DNA of 64,000 nt, from contig NZ_JAHNZO010000001.1 of NCBI RefSeq assembly GCF_018998565.1, positions 635,774 through 699,773 on the forward strand. The letters are read 5' to 3'. This document shows positions 46,055 through 54,276 of the stretch, piece by piece (position 1 is the first letter of the stretch; each line of letters begins with the position of its first letter). The notes under the pieces were generated by a model. That model was not told the origin of the DNA. It was given only the letters and a program-made list of their open reading frames with translations, and searched no databases. A program made the translations under genes and the position numbers. The stretch is from Paenibacillus oleatilyticus (GTDB lineage Bacteria; Bacillota; Bacilli; Paenibacillales; NBRC-103111).

Positions 46055-47314
46055 ATGAACTGGTTTCTGGGCCTTTCGTTCAAGAAGAAGCTGCAAATCG
46101 GCTGCTACACCCTCGTTATCGTCTATTCCGCCGCCATGCTTCTGCTTATTTTCGAATCCTCCTTAAGTCCCATTCTCGGGTTCGTGTTTCTGGCTGTGAT
46201 GGCAGGACTCAGCTATCCTTTTATACGCTGGTTGGAGAGAGCGCTTACAGAACCGATTAGCGACATCTCCCGCGCCGCCCTGAGCATCTCCAAAGGGGAT
46301 TTCTCGCAAAAGATCCTCATCCGCTCCGACGACGCCCTTGGCGAGTTGGGAACGGCCTTTAACCGTATGACGGAGAAGCTGCGCGAGCTTCTGCAGGAAA
46401 CGGGACGCGCCTCGAAGCATGTCTTTGACTCCAGCAGGGATATTTATTTTAAAAATGAGAAGATGAAAACAGTGCTTGAGGAAGCGTCCGTCGCCGCCGG
46501 AGAGCTTGCGGCCGGAGCCAATCAGATTTCGGAAGAGATCGGCGGCGTCTCCTCGGCGACGAAGGATATCGAGCAGCGGGTAACCAAATATACGGAATCG
46601 ACCCGAGAGATGAACTCGCGGGCCAGACAAATGATAACGCTCGTGGACAAAGGACTTCAGTCGGTGGAAACCCAGAGCGAAGGCATGCGCAAAAATGTCG
46701 ACGCTACGGCCAACGTATCTCAAACGATCGATTCGCTCGCCCGGCAGACCGGCAGCATCTCGCAAATGACCCGAACCATCTCGGACATTGCCGAACAAAC
46801 GAATCTGTTATCGTTGAACGCTTCCATCGAAGCGGCACGCGCAGGCGAGCACGGCAAAGGCTTCGCCGTCGTCGCCCAGGAGGTCCGGAAGCTGGCGGAG
46901 GAAGCCACCGCCTCGACCAAAGAGGTGTTCGGTCTTGTTCGCAGTATCGAACAAGGGATCAAGCACGCGCTTGCGTCCATGGCCGAGAACGAGCAGATCG
47001 TCGCGGAGCAGACGAAGCTTATTGGCGAAACGGAACGGGTCTTCGCGGAAATCGTCAGCAGCGTCCGGTTCATTTCCGAGCAAATCGCCGCTTTCGCCGA
47101 TGGGACGGAGCAAATGCTGGCCGGAGCCAAGCATATTTCGGCTACGATGGAAAATATTTCGGCCATTACGCAGCAATCCGCTGCCGGGACCGAGGAGGTA
47201 TCCGCTTCGATGATCGACCAGATCTCGGCTGTACAAGCCATCGTGGCCCAGTCGGAGGAAATGACGAAGCTGGTGACGAAGCTTCAGCAGACGATGAGCA
47301 TCTTTAAATTGTAG
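46055..47314 (+). CDS. Methyl-accepting chemotaxis protein without a large sensor domain
   Basis: 419 residues. Two adjacent helices (about 15-35 and 38-57) leave almost no extracellular loop. A HAMP domain ([20 protein letters not shown]) and the signalling hairpin follow, with the conserved tip [20 protein letters not shown] and [27 protein letters not shown] precedes the ATG. The lack of a ligand-binding domain suggests an internal or membrane-state signal. No che genes lie nearby. Confidence 0.93.
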   Translation: MNWFLGLSFKKKLQIGCYTLVIVYSAAMLLLIFESSLSPILGFVFLAVMAGLSYPFIRWLERALTEPISDISRAALSISKGDFSQKILIRSDDALGELGTAFNRMTEKLRELLQETGRASKHVFDSSRDIYFKNEKMKTVLEEASVAAGELAAGANQISEEIGGVSSATKDIEQRVTKYTESTREMNSRARQMITLVDKGLQSVETQSEGMRKNVDATANVSQTIDSLARQTGSISQMTRTISDIAEQTNLLSLNASIEAARAGEHGKGFAVVAQEVRKLAEEATASTKEVFGLVRSIEQGIKHALASMAENEQIVAEQTKLIGETERVFAEIVSSVRFISEQIAAFADGTEQMLAGAKHISATMENISAITQQSAAGTEEVSASMIDQISAVQAIVAQSEEMTKLVTKLQQTMSIFKL

Positions 47315-47337
47315 CGTTAGGCGGGGCTTTTGGCGCG

Positions 47338-47457
47338 GGTGGGGTATCTACTTCCGGTCGCTGTTGTCATCGGGAAATTTTAATTGGAAGCCGCTTATCA
47401 GCGGATATTTCCCGAAGACAAAGGCGAAGCTCTCGCTCCTCCAGTAGATACCCCACC
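47338..47457. ncRNA. Branched inverted-repeat element A (structured RNA or MITE-like)
   Basis: GGTGGGGTATCTAC (47338-47351) is perfectly complementary to GTAGATACCCCACC (47444-47457). Inside are TCGGGAAAT / ATTTCCCGA (47370-47378, 47407-47415) with an inner CCGCT / AGCGG hairpin, and a small GCGA / TCGC hairpin, so the whole folds as a three-way junction. It lies in the 579-bp gap between the chemotaxis receptor and pepF genes; no protein frame explains it. A closely related element follows at 47644. Type is uncertain. Confidence 0.5.
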
Positions 47458-47570
47458 TCCGTATGTGTCTCTATTTCAGTCAAAAAATCAATCTCTCTGA
47501 ACACTCAAAAATCTGGCTCCTGCGGACCCGTTTATCTATTGTTCAGCTCTAGGAACCCTATTAAAATAAC

Positions 47571-47594
47571 AAGCCCCGCCTAAAATAGGCGGAG
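47571..47594. terminator. GC-rich hairpin after element A
   Basis: AAGCCCCGCC-TAAAATA-GGCGGAGC. Its left arm also complements GGCGGGGCTT at 47320-47329 next to the receptor stop, so alternative long-range pairing around element A is possible. The block CAAGCCCCGCCTAAAA recurs at 47861. Confidence 0.55.
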
Positions 47595-47643
47595 CCCAGC
47601 TCTTTTGAGGAAACCAGAATGGAGAAAATCTCAGACCAATAGA

Positions 47644-47816
47644 GGTGGGGTATATCCCGTAAGAGTTTGCGTCCGCCTTTGAGACACGTGAAAGTACCAC
47701 TAATTCTAATCAAGTTCACGGGTAGATAGGGGGTCCCCGGAAAGTAATCGGAATAAGCTTCTAAGAGTTACTTCACTTTCCGGGGGAGGGCAGCGGCTGG
47801 AGGGATATACCCCACC
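47644..47816. ncRNA. Branched inverted-repeat element B
   Basis: GGTGGGGTATATCCC (47644-47658) and GGGATATACCCCACC (47802-47816) pair perfectly over 15 bp. Internal stems: CCCCGGAAAGT / ACTTTCCGGGG (47735-47745, 47775-47785) and a CGTGAA / TTCACG pairing near 47687-47720. The outer ten bases equal those of element A, while the inner part of the closing helix differs with compensating changes, which argues for a conserved base-paired structure. Confidence 0.5.
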
Positions 47817-47860
47817 GGCATATGCAGAGAATTTCTATGCGAAGCGGGTTTTTCAAAAAG

Positions 47861-47888
47861 CAAGCCCCGCCTAAAAAGAGGCGGGGCT
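47861..47888 (-). terminator. Terminator of pepF
   Basis: AGCCCCGCC / GGCGGGGCT, 9-bp stem, with TTGCTTTTTG downstream on the minus strand. It starts six bases after the pepF stop and repeats the hairpin at 47571. Confidence 0.85.
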
Positions 47889-47893
47889 AAAGA

Positions 47894-49684
47894 TTACTCC
47901 GTTAAGCGCAAGAACTCGTTGACGTCCTCGATCGTGACGTCCATCGCCTGCTGCCAGAAGTCCGGCTTGCGCAGGTCGACGCCCAGATGCTTGCTCGCCA
48001 GATCCTCGACCGTCATCCGTCCGGTATCGCGCAGCAGCGCGATGTACTGATCTTCGAACGCCGCGCCCCGGCGAAGCGCTTCGGCGTACAGACCGGTGCT
48101 GAACATATAGCCGAAGGTGTACGGGAAATTGTAGAACGGCACGTCCGTCAAGTAAAAGTGCATTTTCGATGCCCAGAAGTGCGGATGATACTCGGCAAGC
48201 GCATCCCGGTACGCCTTCTTCTGAGCGGCCTCCATCAATTCGTTCAACCGCTCGATGCTCACAAGCCCGTGGCGGCGCGCCTCGTAAAAGTCCGTCTCGA
48301 ACAAGAACCGGGCATGAATGTTCATATAGAAAGCGACCGAGCGCTGAATTTTATCCTCCAGCAGCGTTAAGCGCTCTTCATCGGTCGCGGCCGCCTTCAC
48401 CGCTGCATCGGAGACGACCATCTCGGCGAACGTAGAAGCCGTCTCGGCGACGTTCATTGCATACTCCTGAGCCAACGCCGGCAGATCGTTCATCACATGC
48501 TGATGGTACGCGTGTCCGAGCTCGTGCGCGAGCGTCGATACGTTCGATGCGGTGCCCGCATACGTCATAAAGATGCGCGTTTCTTCGGAGATAGGAAACG
48601 ACGTGCAGAATCCGCCGGGACGCTTGCCTGCGCGGTCCTCCGCTTCGATCCAGCTGTTCTCGAACGCCATCACAGCGAATTCGGCCATTTTCGGGCTGAA
48701 GCGGCGGAACTGCTCTACGATGAGCTGCGCGCCGTGGTCGTAGCCGAACGTGGTATTCCCTTGGCCGACCGGCGCGTCGACATCGTGCCATGCCAATTTC
48801 TCAACGCCCAGCAGCTTGGCTTTCCGCTCCAGGTAACGGACGAACACGTCTTTGCTCTGCTCGATCACGCCCCACATCGCATCCAGCGTTTCCTTCGACA
48901 TCCGGTTGATGGTTAGCGGCTCCCGATGAATCTCATCCCAGCCCCGGCGCTCATACAGCTTAAGCCGGAAGCCGCCCAGATGATTGAGCGCGTCGGCGCA
49001 GTAATCGGCATGCTTCGCCCATTCCCGCTCCCACAGCTCGAATACCCGCTGCCGTACGCTGCGGTCCGGGCTGTACATTTTGTTGGCGGCCTGTCCGGCC
49101 GAGAGCTCCGTTACAGTCCCGTTTTCTTCGAACGGGATGCTGAACTTGCTCACCGTCGTATTGTACAGCTCGCCCCAACCGTGATAGCCGTCTACGGCAA
49201 GGTCGTGGATAAGCGCCTCCTGCTCCGGCGGCAGCTTCTCCGAGGCGAGCCGGCGCCGCTCTTCCAGCGGGTAAGCGATTTCACCAAGCTCCGCGTGAGC
49301 AAGCAAGCCTTGCCAAGCCGGCTCGGGAATGCGGCGCAGGAAATCGTCGAAACGCGTCAAGGCGGAAGCGAAAGCGGCTTGAATCGACTTCACCTGCCCA
49401 GTGAGCTGGACCGCACGCTTGTCGTTTTGATTTTCCGCCGTCAGGCAGCCGGTGAACGACTCCGCTTCGCGTATTTTCAATAAGGCCGTTTGCACCAACA
49501 CAATCACGGGGAGCAGCGATGCCGATTGCTCTGGCGTTTCCGGTACGGCCAGCCCGCTTAACGTCTCGTCCAGCTCGGAGATGTTCGATTGCAGCTCTTT
49601 CAAAAATTGAATAAAAGCATCAGACCCGCTGCCTCCCGGAAAAAAACGCTCCAAATTCCAGGTTTGCGGCAAAGGATTACGCAT
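47894..49684 (-). CDS. M3-family oligoendopeptidase F-like peptidase
   Basis: 596 residues, cytoplasmic zinc peptidase. The active site HELGHAYHQHV supplies the two zinc His and the catalytic Glu; a third ligand Glu follows in NVAETASTFAEMV. The N-terminal helical cap and the FCTSFPISEETRIFMTYAGT segment are typical. It degrades short peptides. ATG at 49684 with AAGGTG upstream. The length matches the PepF/M3B group. Confidence 0.92.
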   Translation of the reverse strand: MRNPLPQTWNLERFFPGGSGSDAFIQFLKELQSNISELDETLSGLAVPETPEQSASLLPVIVLVQTALLKIREAESFTGCLTAENQNDKRAVQLTGQVKSIQAAFASALTRFDDFLRRIPEPAWQGLLAHAELGEIAYPLEERRRLASEKLPPEQEALIHDLAVDGYHGWGELYNTTVSKFSIPFEENGTVTELSAGQAANKMYSPDRSVRQRVFELWEREWAKHADYCADALNHLGGFRLKLYERRGWDEIHREPLTINRMSKETLDAMWGVIEQSKDVFVRYLERKAKLLGVEKLAWHDVDAPVGQGNTTFGYDHGAQLIVEQFRRFSPKMAEFAVMAFENSWIEAEDRAGKRPGGFCTSFPISEETRIFMTYAGTASNVSTLAHELGHAYHQHVMNDLPALAQEYAMNVAETASTFAEMVVSDAAVKAAATDEERLTLLEDKIQRSVAFYMNIHARFLFETDFYEARRHGLVSIERLNELMEAAQKKAYRDALAEYHPHFWASKMHFYLTDVPFYNFPYTFGYMFSTGLYAEALRRGAAFEDQYIALLRDTGRMTVEDLASKHLGVDLRKPDFWQQAMDVTIEDVNEFLRLTE

Positions 49685-49842
49685 GGATAAACACCTTCCT
49701 TATTTATACATTATGTATCTCTTTCCATTAAACCACAATTTGGCGCAAAACCAAAATGCTGCGGCCCCATTTTTTGGTTGAATTTTAGGTCTCGGATATG
49801 ATTAAATGGAGACTGTAGATCTATAGACTGGAGGGACTGCGA

Positions 49843-50034
49843 ATGAGACCTTTGCAGATTTCACCTGAGACGGCGCAGAAACTCGCGAAGGAATTGAACG
49901 TTCCGATCGAACACCTGATGCATATGCCTCAGCATATTCTTTTGCAGAAGCTGGCCGAGCTTGCCGGACAGACGAAGGACAATTCTACGGCTCCGGCACC
50001 GGATAAAAATTCCGGCAATTCCGGCCGGGAGTAG
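49843..50034 (+). CDS. yycC: YycC-like small protein
   Basis: 63 residues, MRPLQISPETAQKLAKELNV then PIEHLMHMPQHILLQKLAEL and a disordered tail. The core matches B. subtilis YycC as remembered. CTGGAGGG precedes the ATG. Role unknown. It is divergent from pepF and co-directional with the next two genes. Confidence 0.8.
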   Translation: MRPLQISPETAQKLAKELNVPIEHLMHMPQHILLQKLAELAGQTKDNSTAPAPDKNSGNSGRE

Positions 50035-50038
50035 ACCT

Positions 50039-50284
50039 ATGATACCTTTTGAGAATACATGGCCCTATGAACGGATCGGACAAGACGTGTATGTGCACAG
50101 CTGCCCCTTTTGCCACGCTGCCAATGTTTTGCTGCCGCTCAAACCTAAAGACCTCTCGGAACTTCGCGAAGGCGTCAAAAAACTGCTCGTCTTCCCCTGC
50201 TGCCGAAATAAAGAGACTCTGGTCGATGCCGACCAAGATTATTTGCTTGCGGGCCGTCCGCTGCGCCGATACGGCAAAGAGTAA
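50039..50284 (+). CDS. Hypothetical protein with CPFC and PCC motifs
   Basis: 81 residues from the ATG at 50039, four bases after the yycC stop; GGGAGT is the ribosome site. HSCPFCHAANVLLPL and VFPCCRNKETLVDAD suggest a small zinc-ribbon-like or redox protein. The longer in-frame start at 49961 lies inside yycC. Not identified. Confidence 0.7.
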   Translation: MIPFENTWPYERIGQDVYVHSCPFCHAANVLLPLKPKDLSELREGVKKLLVFPCCRNKETLVDADQDYLLAGRPLRRYGKE

Positions 50285-50313
50285 GCGTTCCCGCCTTCCC
50301 AGGAGACATCTTC

Positions 50314-51402
50314 ATGGATTTCATTGCGCTTACGCATGCTTGTACCTTGATAGCGCTCAGCTATATGGCACTTAAGATACGCAATCTGCTGGTTATCGAA
50401 CGCTTACAAGCAATAGCCGTGCCTGTGCTGACGGGAGCCGCCAGCATCGTGATGATGCTCTTGCCCTTGCCGGGGGACTCCCTGTTCAGCGACTTGAAAT
50501 TCGCGCCGATCGTCATGGCCGGCCTTCGCTTCGGCTGGGTCTCCTCACTGCTGTCTACCTTGCTTCCTGCGGGGTACATGCTGCTGGAGCACAAGCCGGA
50601 CTGGGGCATCGAAGCCGTTCAGGCGCTTCTGCTGCCCGCCATCATCAGCTCGCTGTTTCATCGTAAAGAATACGATTCCGGTTATTTTTTCATTCGAATA
50701 ACCGACGGGTGGAGCATCTGCGCGATTCTCACCGTGGTACGCCTGGTTTCGCATGTCCAGCTGGAGACGGCCCAAACCTCGCTGTTCTGGCTGTCGCAGC
50801 TGCTGATGCTCGTCTTCTCGGGGCTGGCGGTCATGGCCTTGATTTATATGTTCAACGACGAGAACAAAATCTGGATGATGCAGCGGAAGCTGGAGCTGGA
50901 AGCGAAGCAGGATAACCTGACCCGGCTCCCGAATCTGCGCGGCTTTATGGATATCGCCAAGCGGACCGTCCGCAGCCGGCGCATCGCGATCATGATGATC
51001 GATATCGACAATTTCAAACGGTACAACGATACGTTCGGACACCTGCACGGAGATCAGCTTCTTCGGGAGGCCGGACAGTTGCTGAAAACAGCCGTCCATG
51101 AGCAGGACTACATCGCCAGATACGGTGGAGAAGAATTCATTGTCTTAAGCCACATGACGGATGAAACCCAGCTGTCGCACTATGCGGACTGGCTGCGCCA
51201 CACCATCGAAGAGTACCGTTTTTACGGGGATTCCGTGGCCGGAACGACGATTTCGATCGGCATCTCCATTTCCCGCATGCCGGGAGACGAGCTCCGCCGG
51301 CTTATTGCCGAAGCGGACGAGGCGCTGTACGACTCCAAGCAATCGGGCAAAAACCGCTATACGTTCTACCGGACGGATCAATCGCAGCAAAAAAACGCTT
51401 GA
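50314..51402 (+). CDS. Membrane-bound diguanylate cyclase (5TMR/GGDEF)
   Basis: 362 residues. Six N-terminal helices to about 190 resemble the 5TM-5TMR_LYT sensor (LKFAPIVMAGLRFGWVSSLL); the GGDEF domain follows with DNLTRLPNLRGFMD, MIDIDNFKRYNDTFGHLHGD and the active loop RYGGEEFIV. It makes c-di-GMP from two GTP. The product-inhibition site RxxD is not evident before the loop. A PilZ receptor is encoded 9 kb away. Confidence 0.93.
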   Translation: MDFIALTHACTLIALSYMALKIRNLLVIERLQAIAVPVLTGAASIVMMLLPLPGDSLFSDLKFAPIVMAGLRFGWVSSLLSTLLPAGYMLLEHKPDWGIEAVQALLLPAIISSLFHRKEYDSGYFFIRITDGWSICAILTVVRLVSHVQLETAQTSLFWLSQLLMLVFSGLAVMALIYMFNDENKIWMMQRKLELEAKQDNLTRLPNLRGFMDIAKRTVRSRRIAIMMIDIDNFKRYNDTFGHLHGDQLLREAGQLLKTAVHEQDYIARYGGEEFIVLSHMTDETQLSHYADWLRHTIEEYRFYGDSVAGTTISIGISISRMPGDELRRLIAEADEALYDSKQSGKNRYTFYRTDQSQQKNA

Positions 51403-51442
51403 AGCATTCTCGGATCGATGCCGGGAAGCTTGAAGCGTTTTT
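51391..51442 (+). terminator. Terminator of the diguanylate cyclase gene
   Basis: AAAAACGCTT pairs with AAGCGTTTTT; the left arm overlaps the TGA stop. Confidence 0.75.
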
Positions 51443-51454
51443 GAGTTGAAGACG

Positions 51455-52156
51455 TCAGGTCAATTCCTGGGCCTCGGGTTCGAGCACGACCGAATCCGCA
51501 AGCATATCCTCACGGGTCACGGCCCATTGCTCGCGGCATGCCCGAATCATGCCCGCATCCATGATGCGCTTGTCGTTGATGACGCGCGAGAACCATTTGA
51601 CCGCTTGGTTATACTGCTTCAGCCGGCGGCTGAGCTCCCCCATTAGGTACATGAGACGGGCATTGTTCATCTCCGCCGCTTCCGTCTCGAATGCCCGCGT
51701 ATACTCATCCAGCGCATGCTGCAAAAACCGGGCTTCCTGCTCCTTGTCGTTCCGGTAGCGGTAAAGCCAGGCGATATGGTGCAGCAGCCCGGCGGTAATG
51801 CGCCCTTTATCGTTGACCGTCTGGGCCGTAACGAGCGCAAGCTTGTAGGCGTAGAGCGCCTCCTCCCACGTCCGTTCGCCCCCGTAGTCCTTGTACGTCC
51901 AATGATCGGCGACTTTTTCAAGGAATGCCGTTTTTTGCGCGGGCGTCAGCCGGTCCTTGGAATTCTCCGTCCCCGCAAACCCGCAGTGGGGGCAGATGCG
52001 CACGACATAATAATCGGGGTTAATGTCCTTATAATGAACGCAGAAATCGGTGTCGGTGCCGGACGCCTTCTTGAAGCTCGGGCGGACGCGGGACGTTTGA
52101 AAGACGGCGTCGCAGTGATGACATCTGACGCTGATTTGAAATAAAGGTTCGACCAC
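51455..52156 (-). CDS. DUF2225 zinc-ribbon/TPR protein
   Basis: 233 residues from GTG at 52156 (GAGG upstream). Two Cys pairs, RCHHCDAVFQTSRV and ICPHCGFAGTENS, form a ribbon. A helical TPR-like part follows: ALYAYKLALVTAQTV, HHIAWLYRYRNDKEQEARFL and LMYLMGELSRRLKQYNQAVK. This is the DUF2225 layout; function unknown. Next to the globin gene on the same strand. Confidence 0.82.
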   Translation of the reverse strand: MVEPLFQISVRCHHCDAVFQTSRVRPSFKKASGTDTDFCVHYKDINPDYYVVRICPHCGFAGTENSKDRLTPAQKTAFLEKVADHWTYKDYGGERTWEEALYAYKLALVTAQTVNDKGRITAGLLHHIAWLYRYRNDKEQEARFLQHALDEYTRAFETEAAEMNNARLMYLMGELSRRLKQYNQAVKWFSRVINDKRIMDAGMIRACREQWAVTREDMLADSVVLEPEAQELT

Positions 52157-52201
52157 GGAACACACTTCCTCAGCTTCGTTTTCTGGTTTCGATAAGCTTC
52201 G

Positions 52202-52597
52202 TTAGCTATTGCTATGGCTGTTGACAAAATGATACGCCGGGCCCTTCAGCCGCTCCAGTACGGCAAGCCGAAGCTCCCGTTCCATCCCCGTTTCTTCCAG
52301 CGCCTCCGCCATACAGCCGAGCCAGGCGTCCGCACGCTCCGGCGTGATCGGAAACGGCAAATGCCGCGCACGCATCATCGGGTGCCCGTACTGCCCGGAA
52401 TACAGCGGCGGTCCGCCGAAAAATTGCGTCAGGAACAAGTACTGCTTTTCCATGACCGGCGTAATGTCTTCCGGGAACAGGGGCCCCAGCAGCGGATGCG
52501 CCTGCACCTTCGGGTAGAACGCCTCCACAATGCTGCGGATGGCCGCCTCCCCGCCGATCGCTTCGTAAAACGTCAACTCCCGTTCTTCCCGGGTCAT
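52202..52597 (-). CDS. Truncated hemoglobin, group II (YjbI/GlbN-like)
   Basis: 131 residues from the ATG at 52597 (GGGAG nine bases upstream). TFYEAIGGEAAIRSIVEAFY opens the 2-over-2 globin; PLYSGQYGHPMMRARHLPFP carries the proximal His in RARH and the group II Trp in ERADAWLGCM. It binds O2 or NO; a role in nitrosative stress is assumed from the family. Confidence 0.93.
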   Translation of the reverse strand: MTREERELTFYEAIGGEAAIRSIVEAFYPKVQAHPLLGPLFPEDITPVMEKQYLFLTQFFGGPPLYSGQYGHPMMRARHLPFPITPERADAWLGCMAEALEETGMERELRLAVLERLKGPAYHFVNSHSNS

Positions 52598-52621
52598 GCA
52601 GTTCATCTCCCAACGAAAAAA

Positions 52622-52650
52622 GATGCTAAGCTGCCTTGCACCTTAGCATC
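52622..52650 (-). terminator. Terminator of the 29-residue peptide gene
   Basis: GATGCTAAG / CTTAGCATC, 9-bp stem, followed on the minus strand by TTTTTT. It isolates the small gene from the globin gene downstream. Confidence 0.9.
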
Positions 52651-52668
52651 GTTATTTTGTAAAACGCT

Positions 52669-52758
52669 TTATACATCCTCTTCGCCCGACGTCATCAACG
52701 TCTCCCTAATGACATACACAAAAGCGCATACGAGAATTCCAGCAATGATACCCATCAT
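52669..52758 (-). CDS. 29-residue membrane peptide
   Basis: MMGIIAGILVCAFVYVIRET then LMTSGEEDV. One hydrophobic helix with a charged tail; GGGAG seven bases before the first ATG. It has its own -10 (TACAAT, minus strand near 52790), a dyad over it, and a strong terminator 19 bases after its stop, so it is a complete tiny transcription unit. Function unknown. Confidence 0.65.
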   Translation of the reverse strand: MMGIIAGILVCAFVYVIRETLMTSGEEDV

Positions 52759-52783
52759 CTGAAATCACTCCCATTCTCATATT

Positions 52784-52797
52784 GGTACTATTGTACC
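52784..52797 (-). promoter_or_regulatory. Dyad over the -10 of the 29-residue peptide gene
   Basis: GGTACTATTGTACC is a palindrome with 5-bp arms; on the minus strand it contains TACAAT. The -35 is weak, suggesting regulated expression. Confidence 0.4.
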
Positions 52798-52872
52798 ATA
52801 CATAGCTCGAAAATTCAGCCTTTTTCTGACGGCCCGGCAACTTTTTCGTCTCCATGCCGGCGCGTCCGGGAG

Positions 52873-52901
52873 GCATGTCTCCCCGCGGCGGCTCATATAT
52901 C
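52873..52901 (+). promoter_or_regulatory. Possible sigma-E promoter of ylbJ
   Basis: GCATGTC and CATATATC with 14 bases between resemble the mother-cell sigma-E form (KMATATT, CATACAAT); ylbJ belongs to that regulon in B. subtilis. Weak match. Confidence 0.3.
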
Positions 52902-52937
52902 AGAATGACAGGCCTTTCTCGAAAGGAAGTGGTACCT

Positions 52938-54194
52938 TTGCTTGGCAAACGAATATCCGTCCATATCGCCGCATCGCTCGCCGTCCTGCTGGCCTGCTTG
53001 ATGCTCACTTTCCCCGCCGAGGCGTTTCACGCCTCGCTGAAAGGATTATCCATCTGGTGGGACGTGCTGTTTCCGGCGCTGTTCCCGTTCTTCGTTATCG
53101 CCGAAATCATGCTCGGGCTGGGTATCGTGCATTTTTTCGGCATGCTGCTCGATCCGATGATGCGGCCGGTATTCCGCATTCCCGGCATCGGGGGCTTCGT
53201 CATGGCTATGGGCTTCGCCTCCGGCTATCCGATCGGCGCGCGCCTGACGTCGCAGCTGTGGACGCAGCGGCTCGTCAACCGGGAAGAAGGCGAGCGGCTG
53301 GTCGCTTTTACGACATCGTCCGACCCGATTTTTCTGATCGGCGCCGTAGCCGTCGGTTTTTTCCACGATGCCGCGCTTGCGGGCGTGCTTGCCGCGGCGC
53401 ATTACGGCTCGGCTCTGCTGATCGGCCTCCTGATGCGGTTTCACGGCAAGCCGGGGAAGCACGCAGACGAATACCGCCAGCAGACGTTCACGTCTCTCCT
53501 GGAAGCCTCCCCCGGCCAGCCGCTGTGGCGCCGCGCTTTCGAAGCGATGCACCATGCCCGGATGAACGACGGCCGGACGCTGGGCACGATGCTGCAGCAG
53601 GCGTTGGCCTCGGGGCTGTCGATGATATTCGTGATCGGCGGGCTCGTCGTCTTTTTTTCCGTCGTCATGGAAGTGATGGCTTCCGCCAAGGTAATGAGCT
53701 TGTTCGATGCGGCCATCGAATCGGTGCTGGGCGTCTTCGGACTGCCGCTCCCGCTCGCCGAAGCGGTAGCGAGCGGCTTCTTCGAGGTGACGCTCGGGGC
53801 CAAAGCCGCGGGTTCGGCAGCCGGCGTCCCGCTGGTGTATCAGGTGGCAATCGCTGCCTGGGTGCTGTCCTGGGCGGGACTTTCGGTGCATGCGCAGATC
53901 ATCAGCCTGCTGCACCATACGAACCTGCGCTACGCGCCGTTCGTCGCGGCCCGATTCGTCCATGGCCTGCTGGCAGCCGGGCTTGTCATCGCTTTGTGGC
54001 GGCCGCTTGCCCCTTATCATGCTGCGCTTGCCGCCTTTTTCCCCGTGCCGGATATGAACCGCCCGCTGGAGACGCTGGCGCAGCACACGCTTCCGGCGGC
54101 CGGACTTACGTTTGCTGCGGTGCTGGGCGCATCGCTGCTCCTATCCTTCTGCTTTCTTATAGGGAAAAGATGTATGAAGCGGATTCGATCATAA
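52938..54194 (+). CDS. ylbJ: Sporulation integral membrane protein YlbJ
   Basis: 418 residues from TTG at 52938, with AAAGGAAG eight bases upstream; the frame is open to 52854 but lacks a site. Eight or more helices in two related halves: WWDVLFPALFPFFVIAEIML, GFASGYPIGARLTSQLW, FTTSSDPIFLIGAVAVGFF, and later FFEVTLGAKAAGSA and LSWAGLSVHAQIISLLHHTN. These are the gate-like motifs of YlbJ/SpmA relatives. It is required for spore development in B. subtilis. Confidence 0.88.
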   Translation: MLGKRISVHIAASLAVLLACLMLTFPAEAFHASLKGLSIWWDVLFPALFPFFVIAEIMLGLGIVHFFGMLLDPMMRPVFRIPGIGGFVMAMGFASGYPIGARLTSQLWTQRLVNREEGERLVAFTTSSDPIFLIGAVAVGFFHDAALAGVLAAAHYGSALLIGLLMRFHGKPGKHADEYRQQTFTSLLEASPGQPLWRRAFEAMHHARMNDGRTLGTMLQQALASGLSMIFVIGGLVVFFSVVMEVMASAKVMSLFDAAIESVLGVFGLPLPLAEAVASGFFEVTLGAKAAGSAAGVPLVYQVAIAAWVLSWAGLSVHAQIISLLHHTNLRYAPFVAARFVHGLLAAGLVIALWRPLAPYHAALAAFFPVPDMNRPLETLAQHTLPAAGLTFAAVLGASLLLSFCFLIGKRCMKRIRS

Positions 54195-54276
54195 GATACT
54201 ACTAGGAGCCAACAGAAGCGTATCCGGTTCCCTGCTTCCGCAGTCGAGGAACCAAATTCAGGGTCGAGGTGAAACG

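Noticed and set aside
53046..54205. Long frames on both strands over ylbJ (346 and 382 residues)
   Set aside because: Shadows of ylbJ; without transmembrane pattern, motif or ribosome site.
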